A DNA stretch of 64,000 bases from Hirudinaria manillensis (GCA_034509925.1 CM067532.1:4854142-4918141); one strand, 5' to 3'; shown: positions 13,346-26,031, numbered from the stretch's first letter. A program made the numbers and translations. The notes: generated from the sequence alone by a model not told the origin.

Positions 13346-14270
13346 TTTTAAAAGGGTTCTAAAAATCAGAAAGAAAGCATTTAAATTAAATTGTTGAAAA
13401 TTTTATTTCTATAACTTAGATTTGCCAAACAATGCATGAAAAGTATTAAGATAAAATTATTAAATGGGTATGTATAGATAGATAACAGTAATACGAAATG
13501 TTCTGACCTTCCTAAAATGAAAATTTGAAGGGCAAAGGGATCTCAAGCTTGATAGGAGCCCTTGGGAAGACCGAAGAAGTTTTCCATTGGAGGGGGGAAT
13601 TCCGCACGGATATATCGGATATCTTTTGTCCTTCTCACTAAAAACATGAGGGGCAAGGTTCAGACGGGAGTCACGCTTCATCCAATCACGGTGAGTATAT
13701 ACTATAAATACTGTAAGTGTATATGTGACGTTTTAACGTGACGTTCGAAGATTCTGCTATCTCAGAATTGTCGTTACAATCTGAACGGCAAACTCTGCAA
13801 TGTCTCAGCCAGCCGTTCGTACATGTTTCATTTGATGACAAAACTCGTTATCCAATGGCTGTTCAAAATTGAACTTTAGTAGGTTTATAATTAGTTCTAT
13901 AATTTTGATCCATAGATTTCCAACGCCTAGTATTTGTAAATTTCCATTTTTAATGTGTGGACTGATAAATTTCAAAAGGAAGACCTATAGGGGGAATTTA
14001 TGAACCAATATATGAAGCAGCTGACGATTAGATATTGAATGCAGTTGCAGCTATGTGGACAATTGTGGTTGTAATTCCTTGCACTCAAAAATTATCCTCA
14101 ACTCCTTATAAATACAACAATCACGATTGAAATAACGGAATGTACGATAAACATATAAATAAATAAATGATATTAAATTAGTTTACTTAAAGGTGATCAG
14201 TAACTTGTTAGACGGTCGTCAAAAGCGTAACCGAAATATTATAAAGCAAAAGCGACGATAGGAGGATAAA
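13346..14270. other. Intergenic DNA without recognised gene
   Basis: AT-rich spacer. A short open stretch on the minus strand at 13681-13460 shows no family resemblance and no bordering splice signals that I can support. Confidence 0.4.
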
Positions 14271-15459
14271 TCAAGCTTCTGCATGTCTGAACTCCTTGAC
14301 CTTATTAACAGGAACCAGGAGGGAAAATTCCTCTTCGGAATCGTCTGCTGCGCAAACCAAATGTTTCTCCTCATCTTCGCTGATTTCTGACAATTTCTTT
14401 TTCCTGGAACTTCTTTTGAGATCACTGGTTAAACAAGAATCTCCTTTTAGAAAACCGGATTCTCTGTGATTTGTTGGACCCATGAGTTTAGTCGATGCAA
14501 CCACTTCCATTAGAGTGTGTCTACGATTTTGTAGTTTTCTACCACAGATTTTATGCTTCACTATGGTTAATAAGTTAAAGTGAATTAGTGCAATTCTTAA
14601 AACGACATTAGTTAAACCCACTTTTGTTTTTCGATCCAAAATAGAGAAAAATGGCGAGAAAGAGCAACAGGAGAAGCGTTGCCATCATGGCATACGAAAG
14701 AATTGATTCTTGGTCGTGATCTTCCAGTATTTCTTCATAGAATGTTTTCTTAATAATCAATCCATGGAGGGTTCGTATTTCAGTGAATGTTTTTCTGCGC
14801 GGACTTGAAGTTGTCGAAATCACAGGAAATGGATCTTGTTGTAAATCTACGTACACATAGAAAAGTGCTTGAGCTCTTTCTGAAATACTTCGTAGCAACG
14901 ATATTCAAATTTATTATTTCAATTTGTGTTTGGAAGAAACACTGGTTTTAATACTACTGAAACAATTATAATAAAGCAAAACACTAGCAATAGAAAGGTG
15001 TAAGCAAATCAGTTTTTTTTTATTTTTCACAAAAAAGCTGTTCTTTTTTACCTTTACGGGTTACCACTTTGGAAATTAAATTCTGTTTTGAACTGGTCTT
15101 CGCGGTTGTTGCTGCCACTTCTTTATCTAAAATTTCGGCGGTCTTTGTTTCTGGCTGAAAATCGGAATCCATGACTCACGTTTGTTCCACCTGTTTAGAA
15201 AATAACAAATGCTCACGAGGCGTTTGCTCGTTGAAAATTGTGCAACATCAGAGGAAGTGGAAAGTGTAGTTAAAAGTTGTTTTTTGTTTCTTGGAAGGAA
15301 TTCATGCCTGGACGACATGTTATTCTTTAACTTTTGATACTTGGACCTGATTATCCAATTCATTGGAGGAGCATCGTAATGAGGGTATTCCAATGCTTCA
15401 TCGTCGTATCCTGTTTGCACATATTGCAAAGTGAATTCCAACAACAATAACAACAACAA
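14271..15459 (-). CDS. Orphan single-pass (type I-like) membrane protein, 5' end incomplete
   Basis: Four exons splice in phase, in transcription order: about 15459-15180, 15126-15052, 14879-14622 and 14560-14271. The first begins with a hydrophobic leader (LLLLLLLEFTLQYVQTG, signal-peptide-like) that lacks an in-frame ATG, so a further 5' exon is expected. A polar ectodomain of about 170 residues follows, with few cysteines and many Ser/Thr/Lys. Next come an acidic juxtamembrane stretch (FYEEILEDHDQES), one transmembrane helix (ILSYAMMATLLLLLFLAIFL), a basic stop-transfer region, and a cytosolic tail of about 95 residues with a polybasic RSSRKKK and acidic ISEDEEK and DDSEEEF patches. No known domain recognised. 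The topology is inferred from hydrophobicity only. Confidence 0.55.
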
Positions 15460-16799
15460 TGGATGAGGGAATAAGCCTTGGAATGCAATTGAGTGAGTAA
15501 TTGTAATTTAATTATCCTCCGATTATCTCGACAATCTTTAATACGTCTAAAGACGGTTATCAACCAACTGTTGGTGGTTTCTATCTAGGTCAAATTTTTA
15601 CTATGTGGACTGATACATTTCAAAATAATTTGAGTTAAAGATCCAGGTAGCCATGGTGACTAAACGTAACCTAGAATAAATAAATAAATAGGCCTAAATA
15701 GGTAAACATTAACTAAAATAAAGGAGTGCTTTTAGCACAGACCCCGGCCTTCAAAAACCACCAAAATAATTGCTAATGGCAACAGGATTATTGTCTTAAA
15801 TACAAGATGTACAATGTTTAATCTTTTGTAAGAACTTTTACAAGAAAATAAGTTTCGATGAAAGTTTTCTTTCCTTCGTTCTCGATAGATTGACAATCGA
15901 TTGAGGCTCTTATCCGAAAAAATATTATTTGTGAATTTGATATAATAAACATTTAACTATTAAATAATTTAATTAAGTTTTCAAGTTCTACGTTATTATC
16001 AACCTTGTCGGGATGTATCAACAATTGCATCTAAAATGATCTATTATTCTGGCCTAAGCCTTTTGGCTCTGTCGCAGTTATTTAACAAAATTTGAAAATG
16101 ACATTATTGATCTGAATTCAGTCTGAAGATTAGCTCTTAATAATTTGAGTTAAATGTAAAAATAATGTATCAAAACAAGTGAACCACGCCTACTTTCCCA
16201 TGTTTTCACTCCACGCGGGGAGTTGTACCCGATGGGACCATTGTCCCCGTAGGCACCCACGTGTTTCTTGTAAATTCTCGCCAAAGTTTGCCTCCAGCTG
16301 GTTGTTGATAGTAAAATTCCACTCCACATGGGATTCTTAAAATTAAAAAATTTCTTAAAAAGATCTTTGTGTCAATTTTTTCACCATTTTTCTACAAAGG
16401 AAAATTTTATGGAAGTTTATGGTCTCATCAGTTGCCTTTTTTATTTGAAAGACAACTATAAAATTATAAATAGAAATATTCTAATCATTAAACTGATGAA
16501 TTAAAACCACAAGAGTTTACAAAGGAGGTGTAAAGACCAAAAGACATCTCGAGATTTTGGTTAAAAACTTACTGAAATTGGTTCGCGAGTTTGCAGATAA
16601 TCAGCATTGCTAAACTTGAAGTAGTCGAGCAAAAATGTTCTTTCAAAAATAAGGTTTGAATTAATTTTAAAAACAATCGAAGAAAAAATGCTTATTGTGA
16701 CTAAGTTAGCAATATAATTGATTTACGAAGCAAATGACTTACAAGAGCAAATCGATGGCCAGCATCAAATTCGTCTTCATCGCAATCAGGGTATTGCAC

Positions 16800-17028
16800 C
16801 TCTTTAAAAAAGACAGCGTTGAAACAACTGCAACACTAGGCCATAGAATGTAATTAATTTGACTAAATCCAACAACTACAAGCAATAGTGCAATGATGGA
16901 GAGAGCCCTGAATATCAACGTCAAATCTCCAATACATCTCCAATCAACAGATTGTTGGAGACAGCAGCAGCTCAGCACCAAATGTACGTTGTTCCATTCA
17001 CAAATTCCATTTGACACAATGTTCCAGG
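16800..17028 (-). CDS. Exon of a claudin/PMP22-like tetraspan protein (partial)
   Basis: This exon is bounded by an acceptor (TTTTGTTAG before 17028) and a donor (GTGCAA after 16800). It reads a Trp/Cys-containing extracellular stretch (WNIVSNGICEWNN ... CCCLQQSVDWRC), then DLTLIFRALSIIALLLVVVG and a further hydrophobic segment. The cysteines before a ...RALxxxALLL... helix recall the first loop and second helix of claudin/PMP22 proteins. A plausible 5' exon starts at an ATG at 17391 (minus strand); downstream exons were not resolved (16555-16640 is a weak candidate). The family assignment is tentative. Confidence 0.4.
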
Positions 17029-17563
17029 CTAACAAAACAATGTTGACATATCACTAATCATAATTACCACCTAATTATCCTCTCTCCCATTTGCTCATTT
17101 TCTTTCAGTTTTATGTACAACGAATGATTAGCCAACTTGATACACTTAGTAACTAACTTTGAACATGCAAGTTTAAAACAACAAATAATGAGAAATAAAA
17201 ATCTTGGCTCGAATTGGAAGTGGCCATTCTTTCAATAAGCTCATTAATATTCCTTTCGAGCCTCCGTAGATAATTTGTTCGAAGCTTCGGCTCCAAGGAA
17301 GCAGCAACAAGCAGCAGCTCGTGCACATTCCGGTTTTAAACGAACAACAAATTGCTGTTTTGTGTGTAAAGTTTGCTGTTTCTTTCGACATAAAGTCTCA
17401 ATTTTCGAAGAGGTACGTGAACTTGCTGTGATTACTTTTTGTTAGTTTCCTTTCATTTCAGATTAAATAACGTTTATTTTAAGCTGATAATGTTGCGGAC
17501 TTTATGATCTTACGATGACGCAAAATCTTATCACTCCTAAGGATATTTAGCTAGACGGAAAGC

Positions 17564-19360
17564 ATGAACGACGAGGCTTGTTCAAGTTCTGTCACAGTTC
17601 CTTGGTTCGTCTGTGACGAAGAATTCATAAAAGTGATTAAAAAAATTTCGTCTCACGTTGAAACACTCAATTGTTCCAATTGCATCAACCTCACGCAAGA
17701 AGCTTTTCTACAACTTTCAAGAGAAGAGACAGTTTTTCCGAAACTGAAGCATCTAATTGTTCCCGAGAACTCTCCTTATCCAGATCTCGTATATGAATGT
17801 CTGTCTTTCATGACCCCGTCTCTTGAACAACTGACCAACGTAAGGCAGAACATCCACAATACTTGCGACCAATTGAAATGTCTCTCCTACTTCAAGAAGT
17901 CAAGCATCAAAATCTTGCAGGACAACCCAGTTTCCTGCTACGGCAGAATTTCGAATCAAAATGAAAAACAAAAGCGTCAGAAATGGGAGCAAGACTTAGC
18001 AAAGATCGCAATTAGTTGCCAAAAGATCGAATCTTACAAATGCTGTGGAGGGCGTGGTTATTTAGATGATAAATCGCTTGAGAGACTATCAGTTTTGATG
18101 CCAGGATTGGTAGATCTTGAACTACGAAGGTGCTCGGTATCAGACGAAGGCTTCAACAAATTTTTTACTTACAACAAGTCTAACAAAATCAAGCGAATAG
18201 TTCTTGATGATGCTGGACAGGAAATAACAGACAAATGCCTCAAGATCATATCAGAAAACTGTCCGCTATTATCCAGTCTGGCTTTGTTAAGATTAGAAAA
18301 AGTTACGAAATACGGAATCGAAAACGTAATCAAAGCTTTCCCTAACTTGCAGGAGCTAGAGTTGGGTGTTGGAGCAACAAAAGGGTCGGAAGACCAAAGA
18401 TGTTGTCTCGATGAATCCGTCCTGTTGACGATTGGTGATCATTGCAGTCAAATGGGCGTTTTGAAGCTACATTCATTCGACTTGTCTTTCAAAAACATCT
18501 CTAAGTCTGTGTCAAGTCCAGAATTATTTTTGAATTTAAAGTGTCTTTCATTTCATGATTGTCAGCTGATTGGTTCACTCTCGATGGTTGAATTTTTGGC
18601 CCAACTCCCTTGTCTGTCAGAACTTTCCTTCATAGATTGCAGATCCTTAGCACCAGAAACACTTGTTAACTTGATTGTCAAATTGACTGCTTTGGAACGT
18701 CTGACATTGTTCTGTCAGAACAAATCATTTTATTCGGATGTCGCACCAATTGCGAAAGACGCTTACACGATGCTCACCTCAGAAAATGGCGGTAGGTTCA
18801 AATTGAGCGGCATAGAGCATTTAACTGTTCAAGGAGTGTCTGGACAGTTTCTCAGATTGCTCACTGCTCTCTGCTCACGCGTTGTTACTCTGGATTTTCG
18901 TCTAAAGATGTTGCCCAAAATAAAGGGTTCCTGCCTTATGGATTGTTTGGATCTCGTGGAAGCTTTGAGTCCTTGCGAATCTCTCAACGTCCTTGAAATC
19001 ACTTCGTCTGGTAGTTCGGGTCTACCGAGGCCCAAATTATCGCAGGAATTCTTCAAGACAATTCTCGATCGTTTGCCACGCCTCAGTAAATTGAACGTTG
19101 ATTTCAGCCTCGAGGAAGTGAACAACGAAGCTCTCCTGTCTTTCGTTAGGAATGTCGAAAATCTGAGACATCTAACTTTGAATTTGGCAGGAAGCGACCT
19201 AAACGAGGAGATGTTAAGAAATGCCGTCGAAAAAGAGAGGGAGGGTCGTTTTCTAATCGTAGGCCCTCAGGGTTTAGAAGAACCCTGCCGCTATAGAATA
19301 ATGAAAGCATATTTGCCATCGCCGAAGAAATCTGCCAAGGATGTTGTCGAATGGATCTAA
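17564..19360 (+). CDS. Intronless leucine-rich-repeat protein (AMN1/FBXL-type repeats)
   Basis: Single 598-residue open frame starting at ATG 17564 and ending at TAA 19360. The repeats have the Cys-containing LRR pattern of F-box/LRR proteins and AMN1. Examples are CLKIISENCPLLSSLALLRL, then VIKAFPNLQELELGVG, FLNLKCLSFHDCQL, FLAQLPCLSELSFIDC and ILDRLPRLSKLNVDF. No N-terminal F-box motif is visible, so the usual SCF adaptor role cannot be claimed from sequence. Cysteines are frequent in the first 300 residues. Complete lack of introns in an otherwise intron-rich window suggests origin by retroposition or a naturally intronless family. An AAT-rich stretch and ATAAA lie 100-120 bp after the stop. 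It stands head-to-head with the claudin-like gene. Confidence 0.85.
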   Translation: MNDEACSSSVTVPWFVCDEEFIKVIKKISSHVETLNCSNCINLTQEAFLQLSREETVFPKLKHLIVPENSPYPDLVYECLSFMTPSLEQLTNVRQNIHNTCDQLKCLSYFKKSSIKILQDNPVSCYGRISNQNEKQKRQKWEQDLAKIAISCQKIESYKCCGGRGYLDDKSLERLSVLMPGLVDLELRRCSVSDEGFNKFFTYNKSNKIKRIVLDDAGQEITDKCLKIISENCPLLSSLALLRLEKVTKYGIENVIKAFPNLQELELGVGATKGSEDQRCCLDESVLLTIGDHCSQMGVLKLHSFDLSFKNISKSVSSPELFLNLKCLSFHDCQLIGSLSMVEFLAQLPCLSELSFIDCRSLAPETLVNLIVKLTALERLTLFCQNKSFYSDVAPIAKDAYTMLTSENGGRFKLSGIEHLTVQGVSGQFLRLLTALCSRVVTLDFRLKMLPKIKGSCLMDCLDLVEALSPCESLNVLEITSSGSSGLPRPKLSQEFFKTILDRLPRLSKLNVDFSLEEVNNEALLSFVRNVENLRHLTLNLAGSDLNEEMLRNAVEKEREGRFLIVGPQGLEEPCRYRIMKAYLPSPKKSAKDVVEWI

Positions 19361-21583
19361 CCATTGCCATCTGCCCGCTTCAATTCTTGGTCAGCTTGTT
19401 TTCACTGTGCATAAAACGTTCGAATTGATGTTTGAGCTTGTCCTGCCTTCAATTTAATTGTAGAAATAATAATAATAATAATAAACTTCGTTTTGTAAAT
19501 CCATGTACAAAAAATTTTTAAAGACTTTTCTGACTTAGAACCTGGCAAACCCTCCGAAGGTAAATGCACTAATTTTACTCTTAATAGCAGAAATCAAGTT
19601 CGAGATATGGCTTCAGGTTCGACGTAGGTCCAACTACTACAAAAATTCAAATAAAGACTGCGGGGATTGGTCTTATATCCTTCTATCATCTAAAACTTTA
19701 TAAACAGGCTCGGGTAGTTTCCAAACTGTTACTCAAAAGCCAATTTGACCATCCCTTAAATTCTTTAATACCTTATTAGCCCGGCTTCAATTTTACACCT
19801 GGATTTTAAGTTATTGGCTTATATCAGCAGATCGAGATATCAAAGACTTCACCTGTGTTCAATCAATATTTTAATTTTTACCAACAAAATAAACAAATGT
19901 AATTGACTAGTCTATCGTGTGCCATGGCATCGAGAGTTACGACAAACGTCTACAACGTTTTAATTACAACAACAATTTAGCAACACAACGACAAGAAAAC
20001 AATGGCGAGTGACAGCTTATCAATATCCACGAGTTTGAGATCCAACCTCAAATGAAAGTTTTGAACTTTCGAAAAACATTTCATGGACTTGAGATGGTGA
20101 AAAGTGGACGGGGTGGTGGTTTCGGAATGTGTGGGCATCTGTCCTGGGCGTCTGCAAATAAATGCTATTAAGTCGTCGTACGTTGCAGAATCAAGTATTC
20201 CGCAAAAGACCTGTTGTATACAACGGTACTAAACAACGCACTACAGGAGAAACCATCAAATGTTTACAGCCGTGAGTGCGTTTGGTTGCTGAAAAGCAGA
20301 CTACAGTACCGTATCACTCGGAAACTCCAAACAAGTGAAAGTTGAAAGAAAGTCGAGTTGTTTAACACGATACTACACGATAGCATGTGCTCGGTTTCGA
20401 GTGCACAACTTACTCTGCTGTGATCCAACGTCCCTGTTCGGAACTTCTAGAACTTCTGATCTCAATCGATTTCTCTCTGAAATTAAAATAAAATAAAGTT
20501 ATCACAACATTTGAATTAATAATAATAGCTCACTACATAACTACCTTTCGCCGAAATCCTACCAAATTTAAGTATTTAAAATTAAAAATAATAATAATAA
20601 TGATAATAATAAATGCGGTAATAATAATATCATTTGCAATACAAATAGTAAGGTATCTCTTAGTTCAAAATAAAAAGAATTTCAAAGGATCTGACGTTAC
20701 AAAGCTTTATAACATCACCAATAATAAACGCAGCCAACCGAGAGTATTGCCAAGTAAATCACAAAAATTATTCATTCGCCCGTATTTTAGCGAATTAAAT
20801 TGTAAATGAAATTAATTGTTATTTTTAACTTCTAATCATTCGTTGAACAAAAGCGTCGATTTATAACAAAATTTAAGTTTATTCAATTGATTGATATTCA
20901 CGATATAATTGCTAGTAAAGTTGCGGTTAAAAGTGAAACACACAATTATGTTAAGAATTAGAAAGAGGGAATCGTAAAATTTAAAACTAGTTTTACAAAG
21001 TAATCCAGTAATTTTAAGCAAGGATTTTAAGCATCGTCGTCGTCGTCACCATAGCCGTAAGGCCGTAAGGCTATGATGATGGCGATGATGACGACGATGA
21101 CAACGAATAATTCCCTTTTCAAGTTAAGAATTGTTAAGAATTGGATTCATGATCCATAGAATTTATATAAAAAAAAAGAATTGTAATACTTCAATTTAAG
21201 AGAATCAATCAAAATATTGGTGACTTAAATCGAGTTTAAATAATTTATCCGAGTAATAATATCAATAATCTGGACCTTTCTGTAAAAAAAAACATAAGAA
21301 GACTTTTGGTTGAAATAAAAACAATTTAAAAAATAATTTAATTTAATAACTCTTAAAACGTGAAAGAAGACGATGAGAAGGCAAGTTATAAAATGGTCAT
21401 CAAGCAATAATATTGTATTAATAGTTAAATTATAATACCAGGAAAAGTAATTATGTAGTTATCATAATTACATGATTTATTTAAACTAATTATTATTATT
21501 ATAATTATTATTATTATTATTATTGCATGATATATTTAAACTAATTATTTACGATTTAAGATTTACTAATTAATAATTTGTAA
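19361..21583. other. Intergenic DNA
   Basis: No convincing exon. 21030-21105 holds an imperfect dyad: GTCGTCGTC ... CATAGCC, then GGCTATG ... GACGACGA. Confidence 0.4.
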
Positions 21584-24500
21584 TTAATGTAAAGTCGTTA
21601 TCACATCGTCACTACCTCCCCTTTCCTTCTGGACGTCGTCGGAGGATTTACTGAGTACGGACATCTCTTGTACGTTGGAAGCAACGCTTCTGATGTACTG
21701 AATCAACTCGACACCTTGCATGCTGTGGAATCTGAATATTCCTCGATTTTCCCTGCAAAGACTGAAGATCAACACTTTTCATTGTCATTTGCATTGCTAT
21801 GGCTCATTGAAGCGACAATTCAAAAAAAAGTAATAATAATAATTCCTCTTATTAAATTGTTAATATCGGAATTTGTTTATTTAAAAATTAAATAACTTTT
21901 AAAAACATCTATTAATCATTAATAATCAATAAAAAGCCTTTTTATCTTAGCTTTATCTTCAGTCATAAAGATTTGTCTTCAATTATAATTTAAAAATTAT
22001 TTTATCATTTTATAAAATTCGTAATTTCCAGTCAATGCATGTATTACGCGATCATTAATTATTTGTTTATTAAATTCTATTTAATTTAATTTAATGGTCA
22101 CCTAATTACAGGCATTTGATATTAATTTTAATTCTTAGTGAATGGCAATACAATACATGTACATATGGCTCACGTCCATTGTACGTGCACGTCTCATAAA
22201 ATTGCATGTGCGTGTGAATCGATTTGGGTCTCTCACGGAAGAGCATAAAGCGTTAGTTTAGTAATTACATTGCATATGCATCACTCGAGATAGTTTTTTT
22301 TTTTTAAATTACGTTTCAGATCGACCACCCAAGTCTGCAGTGGGGAGGATATTGGTAGGTAGGAAGACAACATACATAAATTACACTACAATAATAAATT
22401 ACATTATAATAATAAATTACACTACAATAATAAATTACATTATAATAATAAATTACACTACAATAATAAATTACATTATAATAATAAATTACATTATAAT
22501 AATAAATTACATTATAATAATAAATTACATTATAATAATAAATTACATTATAATAATAAATTACATTATAATAATAAATTACACTACAATAATAAATTAC
22601 ATTATAATAATAAATTACACTACAATAATAAATTACATTATAATAATAAATTACATTATAATAATAAATTACATTATAATAATAAATTACATTATAATAA
22701 TAAATTACATTATAATAATAAATTACATTATAATAATAAATTACATTATAATAATAAATTACATTATAATAATAAATTACACTACAATAATAGTCCCAAT
22801 AGTAGGACGATTGCAGTGCTTTGACATTCGGCTCGAAAGTGTAGCATCAAAATGATTGACTAGATGCACAATTTTTTATATGAATATGAAATACGTAAGA
22901 ATTTTTCGTTAATGGTGTAATTAATCACATAATTGCATAATTAATCTGTTAGCTAATTTTTAAATTCTGAATTGAATATGAAATCAAAGAATTGATTAGT
23001 TTTCCCCTAAAATGTAAAGTTTTTGGCACAGATGGAGGAAATGTTTTGTGTCCCAAAATATTTCAAACAATCCAGGCAACCAAAATAATTGGAATTCCAA
23101 AAATATTCTTCTTCAAACATTCATTCGTTCCTCTGGCAATCAATCATTCAATACTTTCAGTTTGTTCGGTCAATACTAGTACGGTCTGAATGAAAATGAA
23201 GCACTTAAACCTTGAAGTCTCCAGAGTGACGAGGCACTCTTTCTTTCCAGGAATATTTTCACTTTTCAACTTCCTCACTTCTTCGACCTTCCAGTGGCAG
23301 ATCTCTTTCCTGGTTCCTTCGCTCCCGTTGGATCCGCCGCTGTCTTCTCCATCGGACTCGTCTCTCAGAGACTCCGGGTAACTCTTGCATCGAACGTTGC
23401 TGTTTTGTCGGCTCACGATTTTCATCAATCCGTTCGGGTTCACGCAGAATAAAAACTGACCGTTCAGCTTCGACACGAGTCTCGGCGAAGTTTCCAATTG
23501 AGAACTGATCACGTCGATGACGAAACACCGAAAATTGGAACCTTGAACGATATTCAATGATGCATTAAACAAATGAAGAATCATCTTTTGTCGTGCAATG
23601 AGTTTTATTCGCTATTCATCAATTCACTACGATTCCAAACACACCTGAAGTTGACTGGTTTGAGGCAAGGAGTGACCTGACCCTTGGTAACGATTGGGAG
23701 TTCTTGCAGGCCTTGTCGGCCAACAACTTGATAGCCATCAGCCATTCTCTCATTTCAAGGTCGGACTTCGCTCCGAAGATGAGGGGAGGTTTGTCATCTC
23801 TTTGTGAAACGATGTAACCGTTGTCATTTCATAATCATTGCAGCGGAAGTTTACTAATAAAACGTCAACCTATGCACGATGAAGGCGTGTGGAAATGTTC
23901 TCGAAGTTCTGTGGACGTCCACGAATTTGACGTTCTTCAGGTCTATGCACCTGTCTTTCAAAGATGCTCTGAATATTCCTAAACTCCTAGTTTCCGTGGA
24001 CGATGCCGACGGAAGGGAAACAGATGTTTTGACAGGAAGCTTCGGTGAAATGTGAAGAGTCGGGGAAAGGTTCCGTTCGATGCCCGGGGCTGCAGGCAGA
24101 ATCTCGAGGACAGTTTCCCCCACGCCTTCCACGTGGCTCCACGAATCCCTCAGCACCAGAAACCGAAGTTGCCAGCTCTTGTAACATTATAAAGCACGTA
24201 ATTTTTGAATTTGGTAAAAATCCATTAAAACAAATTGTTAACTGAATTAATATTAAGTGAGCATTATGTGAATATTATGTGAACGATATTAACCATCATT
24301 CAAACCAATTGTGATGAGAAACAAAATAATTGCTTTGCACTACCGAGAGCAAGACTATCGTCGTCCTATGAGGCTGTTTAATAAGGCAATCATTTTTAAC
24401 GTTCATGACATTATTGATAAGCATCACTTCTACGGTCGTAAAGGTTATAATAATAACCTTTATTACATAATAACAATAATAATAATAATAATAATAAACA

Positions 24501-26031
24501 ATAGATTTGAGAATATTCTCAACAAGTCATGTAAATTAGTCATTTCATTCTGCCCATATCCGCTTTCAAATGGAACAACGTTTTCTCAGCGAAATTTTAA
24601 AATTTATTTTGAAGCAACAACTTAGAACTCAAACTAATTAGTTAATTTAATTAATTAGTTAATTTACATTTAATTCCTGACAAACTAATAACTGAACGCG
24701 AACAAATTTTGATTCTTTAATTCATTTATATGGTGAACTTGTGCTATGAAATTGTTTATGGAATAAGCATTGAATTAGTTGATAGAGGTATAGATGACAC
24801 TTAATATTGTAAATAGCAATTATTAAATACAAGTGCCAATACAAAAACTAGGTTAGATACAAGTGTTGAGACAAATAATATCCCCTCCTAAGGAAATATG
24901 GCTGATAAAACTGATTAAAATGAGTAAAAACCGTGATGAAATTAGGTGGAGGCAGATAGCATAGCATTAGGAATGCTCCAAACATCCAACACAACTGTCA
25001 GATCTTTTCAAACCCCAGTCAAAGATATCGTTGAATCCTGAGGGACTTGAAATTTGAGACGCACAAGAAACGATAGACAGACGGGAGATTGAATAATTAA
25101 TGAAATTAATTCCATTTATGAAATATCAAGGTTTTTCTATTTTAAGATTCAACCATGACCTTCGAAACTTTGTTATCACTCAACATTGTCTTGGAATCGA
25201 GGCTAATCTCAAATCCATTAGAGGAACATTCGAAGGAGGATAAAAAAACCTGGAAAGTGTCGGCTCTGCGTGAGAACACAGAGAGCTTATGAATGAAAGA
25301 GGAATGAATACGTGAATGAATGAGTAAATGAATAAATGAATGAGTGAATGAATGAGTGAGTGAGTGAATGAATAGAGCATGAAAAGCCAAGCGCACGAAT
25401 CAGTTCACCTAAGCACAGAGTTATTATCGGTGCAAGATGTGAAAGATATCATAGACGGTCGTTTGTTTATTGAAACAGGAACGAACACTTTGCAGCACGT
25501 GCGATGTCGGAGATGTCAAGGCATGGCACGCATTTCAACGATTTCAGCAGATCGGGCTCACAACAGACACGAATACGCCGACTGTTGGAATGTTTCCGGT
25601 CATTTCGGTGCTTTTAAGATAAACAAGGTCGCGTTGAGACTTCAAATTTCTTTTATTGTTGTAAATAATGCTCTTGAAGTAGCGAACTATTCTCGACTCT
25701 ATAAAATCATCTTTCAAAATCACTCTAATGCATTTCAGATACTCATTCGAATTTGCAAAAACAAAATAATTCCAGAGTGGCTCTCGCGGTGACGCAATAT
25801 GACATCACCGACGATGTGCAAATAAGCGAAACTCAAGAGAAATTTCCAGGTGAAAGCAATTTACCATTGGGACGAAACGGTAAACAAAGCAATAATATGG
25901 CAATCACCTTGAACTTCATCTTCACAAAATTGAGAGAAACCGATTCCTTGATGTGGAGGCATCCTTTCTTGACGATGTCTGTCTCACTCCAAGAGTCTGT
26001 CAAACACTGATCTTCCTTTGAGGCAGGAAGA
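21584..26031 (-). CDS. DOK/IRS-like adaptor: PH domain plus IRS-type PTB domain (5' end incomplete)
   Basis: Five exons in phase, in transcription order: 26031-25908, 24177-23870, 23799-23645, 23541-23211 and 21752-21584, about 362 residues. The PH domain starts with KKGCLHIKE (first strand) and continues over the splice into FK/SWQLRFLVLRD. It then runs through RCIDLKNVKFVDVH and PHAFIVHR/DDKPPLIFGA to the C-terminal helix LEMREWLMAIKLLADKA. The second fold matches an IRS-type PTB: QFLFCVNPNGLMKIV, ICHWKVEEVRKLK, ECLVTLETSR/ENRGIFRFHS and helix GVELIQYIRSVASNV. PH-PTB proteins are membrane-recruited adaptors that bind phosphotyrosine on activated receptors. The usual long Tyr/Pro-rich tail of DOK proteins is absent; only about 30 residues follow the PTB helix. 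The initiator exon was not found. The 23869-23800 intron is about 70 bp. Confidence 0.8.
22380..22793. repeat. 18-bp minisatellite, 23 tandem copies, two variants
   Basis: Unit AATAATAAATTACATTAT-like, period exactly 18. Copies come in two forms: a common one with CATTATAAT and a variant with CACTACAAT. Counting from the left, variants are at positions 1, 3, 5, 12, 14 and 23; the rest are the common form. It lies within the last intron of the PH-PTB gene and is transcribed on the minus strand. The long open frame over it (repeating I-N-Y-I-I-I) is a by-product of the period being a multiple of three. Confidence 0.95.
25270..25376. repeat. (GAAT/GAGT)n tetranucleotide microsatellite
   Basis: A run of GAATGAAT and GAGTGAGT units inside the first PH-PTB intron. 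It explains the repetitive Ile-His-Ser reading frames on the minus strand. Confidence 0.85.

Noticed and set aside
22380..22793. CRISPR-like regular array
   Set aside because: Units are contiguous without spacers, low complexity, in a eukaryotic intron.
22340..22855. Long open frame of repeating Ile-Asn-Tyr
   Set aside because: Produced by the 18-bp minisatellite (a multiple of three) inside an intron; no gene context.
25142..25396. Candidate PH-PTB exon between the first two PH exons
   Set aside because: Exons 26031-25908 and 24177-23870 join in phase to a continuous PH fold; this segment would disrupt it and is largely GAAT repeat.
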